From NCBI GenBank assembly GCA_030039695.1, contig JASHVB010000520.1, positions 1 through 37,565 on the forward strand: a DNA stretch of 37,565 nt, given 5' to 3'. The translations under genes and the position numbers were made by a program. The stretch's first letter is position 1; each line of letters opens with the position of its first letter. The stretch comes from Acetobacteraceae bacterium (lineage in GTDB: Bacteria; Pseudomonadota; Alphaproteobacteria; Acetobacterales; Acetobacteraceae). This document shows, piece after piece, positions 34,227 to 37,565 of this stretch. Below the pieces are notes generated by a model. It saw nothing but the letters and a program-made list of their open reading frames with translations, was not told the DNA's origin and searched no databases.

Positions 34227-36281
34227 ATGAACGATGGACACACGGGGTACGACATCGGCGTCGATATCGGCGGTACCTTCACCGACATCGTCTGTCGCCA
34301 GAAGGGCGGCTTCCGCACACTGAAAATCCCTACCTCCCGCGGCGATCCCAGCGAGGCCGTGCTGGCTGCCCTGACCCAGCTGCGTCGCGCCTTCGGCATC
34401 GATCCGGCTATGATCAGTCGCTTCCTGCACGGCACTACCATTGCGACCAATGCGGTTCTGGAACGTAAGGGGGCCCGCATCGGGCTGATCACCAGCCACG
34501 GCTTTCGCGACGTGCTCGAGATCGGATTCCAGCTCCGGCAGGACCTCTATCGAGTCATTCTTGAGCCTGGCGCGCCCGTGTTCCTGGCTCCCCGCGCATT
34601 CCGCCGCGAAGTGCCCGAACAAGTCTCCGCGTGGGGCGATGTTCTGGTGCCACTAGATGAGGACGCGGTGCGCCGCGCGGCGGACGAACTCGCCGCGCTT
34701 GACGTGCAGGCGATCGCCGTCTGCTATCTGTTCTCGTTTCTGCATCCGGCGCACGAGCAACGCACCCGCGCACAGATCCAGTCGCTGCATCCGAAGATGA
34801 TGGTTTCGTTGTCCTCGGACGTCGATCCCGCGTTTCGCGAATATGAGCGCACGGTAGTCACGGCGTTCGACGCCTATATGAAGCCGGTCGTCGATCGCTA
34901 TCTGGAACGCCTGGAGGCCGGACTCGCGGCGGCCCAGGTCCGCGCGCCATTACAGATCATGCAGTCACGCGGAGGCTTGTCCGGCACTGCAGTGGCGCGA
35001 CAGCGACCCGTGCGCTTGTTCCTGTCAGGACCCGCGGCCGGCGTGATCGGCGGTGCGATCGTTGGGCGCTCGGTGGGATATCGCGATCTAATCACCATCG
35101 ATGTCGGCGGCACCAGCAGCGATATCGCCCTGGTCGAAGGCGGCGAGCCCGTAATCCGTACCCAAGGCACGATCGGCGGATACACGGTGCGCGTGCCGAT
35201 GGTCGACGTGAACGCCATCGGCGCCGGTGGCGGCAGTATTGCCTGGTTGGACGGCGCGGGCGGCCTGCGCGTCGGGCCACATTCGGCGGGGTCGGAGCCA
35301 GGGCCGGCCTGCTATGGCCACGGCGGCGAACAAGCAACAGTGACTGATGCCTCTGTCATCCTGGGCTGGCTCGATCCCGCGTATTTCGCTGGAGGATCGG
35401 TGCGACTGGATCCCGCCAAGGCGCGCGATGCGATCGACCGCACCATCGCCGCACCGCTGGGTATGACCCCCGAGGCCGCGGCTTTGGGCATCCACCGCGT
35501 GGTGAACGCGCAGATGGTAGAGGGCATCCGGCTGGTATCGATCCGCCGCGGTCTCGATCCACGCCGCTTCGCGCTCGTGGCGCTTGGCGGTGCGGGGCCG
35601 GTGCACGCAACAGCACTGGCCGCGGAGCTCGGCGTCCGCCACGTACTGATTCCGCGCCATCCTGGCGTGCTGTCTGCCGCCGGTTTGCTCGCCGCGCCGG
35701 TCGAGCATGAAGTCTCGGTCGCCTTCCCACGACGTCTGGATGGCCTGGCGTTCGCGGATCTGTGCGGCGTGTTGCACGAACTTGATGCAAACTGCGCGAC
35801 GCTGATGGCACAGGAGGCGGTCAACGACCTGCCGGTGACGGTGCAGTATTCCGCCGATGTCTGGTACGTCGGGCAGTCCTATCACATTGAGGTGCCATTG
35901 CAGGTGAGGGCCACGGATCCGCTCGCGGCGCTGTATCGTGATTTCCTGGCGTTGCACGACCGTATCTACGGCCACTGCACAGAGGCACCGGCGGCGATCG
36001 TCAATCTCCGTAGCGTGCATCGCGCTGGTGGTGCCGATCGGCTGGAGGAGGGCGTGTACCAGGCCTGCGCCGACAGCGCACAAAAACCGTCGCGTGCGAT
36101 CCGGATCGCTGGCGCAGCGGGCCCAGTAACGGCCACAATTTACAATCGCGCGGCGATGCCAGTCGGCATGGCCTTCACGGGGCCCGCCATCGTCGAGCAA
36201 GACGACACGACCACGCTGGTCGAGCCGGGATGGAACGGCACCGTGCTGCAAGACGGCACGCTGCTGCTGGAGCATGATTAA
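34227..36281 (+). CDS. hyuA: Hydantoinase/oxoprolinase subunit A (HyuA family)
   Basis: ATP-dependent N-methylhydantoinase/5-oxoprolinase/acetone-carboxylase-type subunit A, 684 residues, a normal length. Conserved blocks: IGVDIGGTFTDIVCR (about 9-23) for ATP binding, FLHGTTIATNAVLERKGARI, AVCYLFSFLHPAHEQRTR, LQIMQSRGG, the actin-fold loop LITIDVGGTSSDIALVEGG (about 288-306), GAGGGSIAWLDGAGGLRVGP, and FALVALGGAGPVHATALAAE. The start is taken at the ATG just before the first conserved block; GGAGG lies 13 bp upstream, rather far, and an in-frame ATG at 34137 is less likely. HyuB follows after 3 bp, and the two proteins normally form one complex. The reaction is ATP-driven opening of a cyclic amide or carboxylation of a ketone; sequence alone cannot decide. 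Confidence 0.95.
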   Translation: MNDGHTGYDIGVDIGGTFTDIVCRQKGGFRTLKIPTSRGDPSEAVLAALTQLRRAFGIDPAMISRFLHGTTIATNAVLERKGARIGLITSHGFRDVLEIGFQLRQDLYRVILEPGAPVFLAPRAFRREVPEQVSAWGDVLVPLDEDAVRRAADELAALDVQAIAVCYLFSFLHPAHEQRTRAQIQSLHPKMMVSLSSDVDPAFREYERTVVTAFDAYMKPVVDRYLERLEAGLAAAQVRAPLQIMQSRGGLSGTAVARQRPVRLFLSGPAAGVIGGAIVGRSVGYRDLITIDVGGTSSDIALVEGGEPVIRTQGTIGGYTVRVPMVDVNAIGAGGGSIAWLDGAGGLRVGPHSAGSEPGPACYGHGGEQATVTDASVILGWLDPAYFAGGSVRLDPAKARDAIDRTIAAPLGMTPEAAALGIHRVVNAQMVEGIRLVSIRRGLDPRRFALVALGGAGPVHATALAAELGVRHVLIPRHPGVLSAAGLLAAPVEHEVSVAFPRRLDGLAFADLCGVLHELDANCATLMAQEAVNDLPVTVQYSADVWYVGQSYHIEVPLQVRATDPLAALYRDFLALHDRIYGHCTEAPAAIVNLRSVHRAGGADRLEEGVYQACADSAQKPSRAIRIAGAAGPVTATIYNRAAMPVGMAFTGPAIVEQDDTTTLVEPGWNGTVLQDGTLLLEHD

Positions 36282-36284
36282 ACG

Positions 36285-37565
36285 ATGCACAGAATGACAA
36301 TTGATCCGATCACGCTGGAAGTGGTGCGCAACAAGCTCGACGGCATTGCCAACGAGATGCAGCTTACGCTGGTGCGCAGCGCCTTCTCGGCCATCGTCAA
36401 GGAGGGCCTGGATGCCTCCGCGAGTCTGTTCTCGCTGCGCGGCGAGACGCTGGCCCAGGCCTTGGCGGTACCGGTGCATCTGGGCGCGCTGGTGCCGATG
36501 GTCGGGCGCCTGGTGCGGACCGTCCCGGTGACGGAGATGCGTGCCGGCGATGTTTGGATCCTGAATGACACCTATCTGGGTGGCACGCATTTGCCCGACA
36601 TTGCCATTATGATGCCGGTGCTGGTGGACGGCGTGCCAATCGCAATCGCCGCCGCGATGACGCACCATCAGGATGTGGGCGGTATGGCTCCCGGCTCCAC
36701 GCCGACCAACGCCACGGAGATCTTCCAGGAAGGCATCAGGATCCCGCTGCTGAAGCTGCGCGACCGCGACGTGGTGAACGACACGCTGGTGGCGATGCTT
36801 CGCCAAAATGTGCGGTTGCCCGACGTGCTGATGGGCGACATCAACGCGCAGATCGCTGCCTGCACGATAGGTGAGCGTCGTCTCCGGGACCTCACCGTCA
36901 CCTATGGCCGCGCCGCGTTATTGGCGATGCTCGATGAATTGCTGCAGCGTTCCGAAACCATGACCCGGCAGGCGCTGCGCTCGCTGCGGCCCGACACCTA
37001 TCGGTACGCGGATTACCTGGACAACGACGGCGTCGACTTGGAACGCATGGTACGCATCGAAGTCGCCGTGACGATCGGGGACGGGCAAATGCACTGCGAC
37101 TTCGCCGGCACGTCGCCGCAGGTGCGCGGTCCGTTCAACTGCATGCCCTCCGGACCGTACGCCGCTGCCTGTTTTGCCTTGCGTGCGGTCACCGATCCCG
37201 CGGGACTTGTTCCCAACAACGGCGGCTGCTTCCGTGCGATTTCGCTGGCCTTGCCAGAGCGAAGCCTGGTCAATCCACAGGAGCCGGCACCGACCGGCTG
37301 CCGTACTTCCACTATCAAGCGTATCACCTGCTGCATCCTGGGTGCACTGCGCCAGGCCGCGCCGGAGAGGGTGCCCGCGGACTCCGCAAGTGAAACGGTT
37401 ATCATGCATTTCGGCGGCCGCGCCGCGGACGGGCATCGCTATGTCACATCGCAGCTGCTGGTCTCCGGTAGCGGCGCGTCGTTTGGGATGGATGGCGTCG
37501 ACGTGATCGAGACCGATGCCAGCAACTGCCTGAACGTGCCGGCCGAGGCGCTGATGATGGAAGCG
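36285..37565 (+). CDS. hyuB: Hydantoinase/oxoprolinase subunit B (HyuB family), 3' end outside window
   Basis: Open from the ATG at 36285 to the end of the window without a stop (427 codons; family members have 500-580), so about the last quarter is missing. Family blocks are intact: PITLEVVRNKLDGIANEMQL, TLVRSAFSAIVKEGLDASAS, GDVWILNDTYLGGTHLPDIA, MTHHQDVGGMAPGSTP with the adjacent histidines, TEIFQEGIRIPLLKL, and MHCDFAGTSPQVRGPFNC. A second in-frame ATG at 36294 (MTIDPITLEV) is an alternative start. It sits 3 bp after the hyuA stop, forming the A/B pair. Together they are expected to act on a cyclic amide or a related substrate in an ATP-dependent way; the preceding Tat amidohydrolase may supply or process it (inference). 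Confidence 0.95.
   Translation, partial: MHRMTIDPITLEVVRNKLDGIANEMQLTLVRSAFSAIVKEGLDASASLFSLRGETLAQALAVPVHLGALVPMVGRLVRTVPVTEMRAGDVWILNDTYLGGTHLPDIAIMMPVLVDGVPIAIAAAMTHHQDVGGMAPGSTPTNATEIFQEGIRIPLLKLRDRDVVNDTLVAMLRQNVRLPDVLMGDINAQIAACTIGERRLRDLTVTYGRAALLAMLDELLQRSETMTRQALRSLRPDTYRYADYLDNDGVDLERMVRIEVAVTIGDGQMHCDFAGTSPQVRGPFNCMPSGPYAAACFALRAVTDPAGLVPNNGGCFRAISLALPERSLVNPQEPAPTGCRTSTIKRITCCILGALRQAAPERVPADSASETVIMHFGGRAADGHRYVTSQLLVSGSGASFGMDGVDVIETDASNCLNVPAEALMMEA

Noticed and set aside
35088..36806. 572-codon minus-strand frame antisense to hyuA/hyuB
   Set aside because: His/Arg-rich shadow of two well-conserved plus-strand genes; a common artefact in GC-rich DNA.

Overview
The window looks like chromosomal DNA of a GC-rich Gram-negative alphaproteobacterium. 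A relative of the acetic acid bacteria (Acetobacteraceae/Rhodospirillales) is my best guess. This is inferred from hopanoid genes of the HpnM/HpnN type, an MlaE-MlaF-MlaD lipid transporter, outer-membrane lipoproteins, twin-arginine exports and a decayed IS5-family transposase. No rRNA, tRNA, CRISPR array or intact mobile element was seen. Intact genes cover only about three quarters of the window. They are separated by unusually long stretches (0.5-2.8 kb) without convincing genes, several of which hold recognisable gene wreckage.

Layout. (1) 0.7-3.7 kb: a LysR regulator is divergent from an aldo/keto reductase, an alpha/beta-hydrolase cut off at its nucleophile elbow, and a VOC-family (extradiol dioxygenase-like) protein. 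(2) 4.3-5.9 kb: phosphoglucomutase on the minus strand. (3) 5.9-8.7 kb: a decayed zone with an IS5-type transposase remnant, a 47-residue lipoprotein gene and a LuxR-type regulator remnant. (4) 8.7-12.6 kb: a DUF2147 protein, HpnM (MlaC family) and HpnN (RND/MMPL type) in one tightly overlapping operon. (5) 13.4-15.1 kb: a membrane-anchored metallophosphoesterase. (6) 15.8-19.3 kb: a lipid ABC importer operon (STAS-MlaE, MlaF, MlaD/MCE, PqiC-like lipoprotein). (7) 20.6-25.8 kb: a MarR regulator with a perfect 15-bp inverted repeat just upstream, then an EmrA/EmrB/outer-membrane-factor tripartite efflux operon. (8) 26.5-29.1 kb: a glycine-zipper lipoprotein with an Ala/Pro tail converges on an L-lactate permease. 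(9) 29.9-37.6 kb: a Rieske-FAD/NAD oxidoreductase (minus strand), then a Tat-exported amidohydrolase and the two hydantoinase/oxoprolinase subunits HyuA and HyuB (plus strand). HyuB runs off the end. A wrecked second HyuA lies antiparallel between the amidohydrolase and HyuA.

Theme. Regions 4-7 are dominated by envelope work: hopanoid and phospholipid movement, and drug efflux through three membranes' worth of parts. The Mla operon has no MlaC of its own, and the only MlaC-family protein in the window is HpnM. Region 9 looks like a small catabolic cluster (a redox partner plus C-N or ring hydrolysis enzymes), but the substrate cannot be read from sequence.

Most unusual observation: two diverged copies, 14 kb apart, of a roughly 50-55 codon coding element (15152-15307 and 29409-29575). 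One has lost its start codon and the other carries a one-base deletion. I do not recognise the family.
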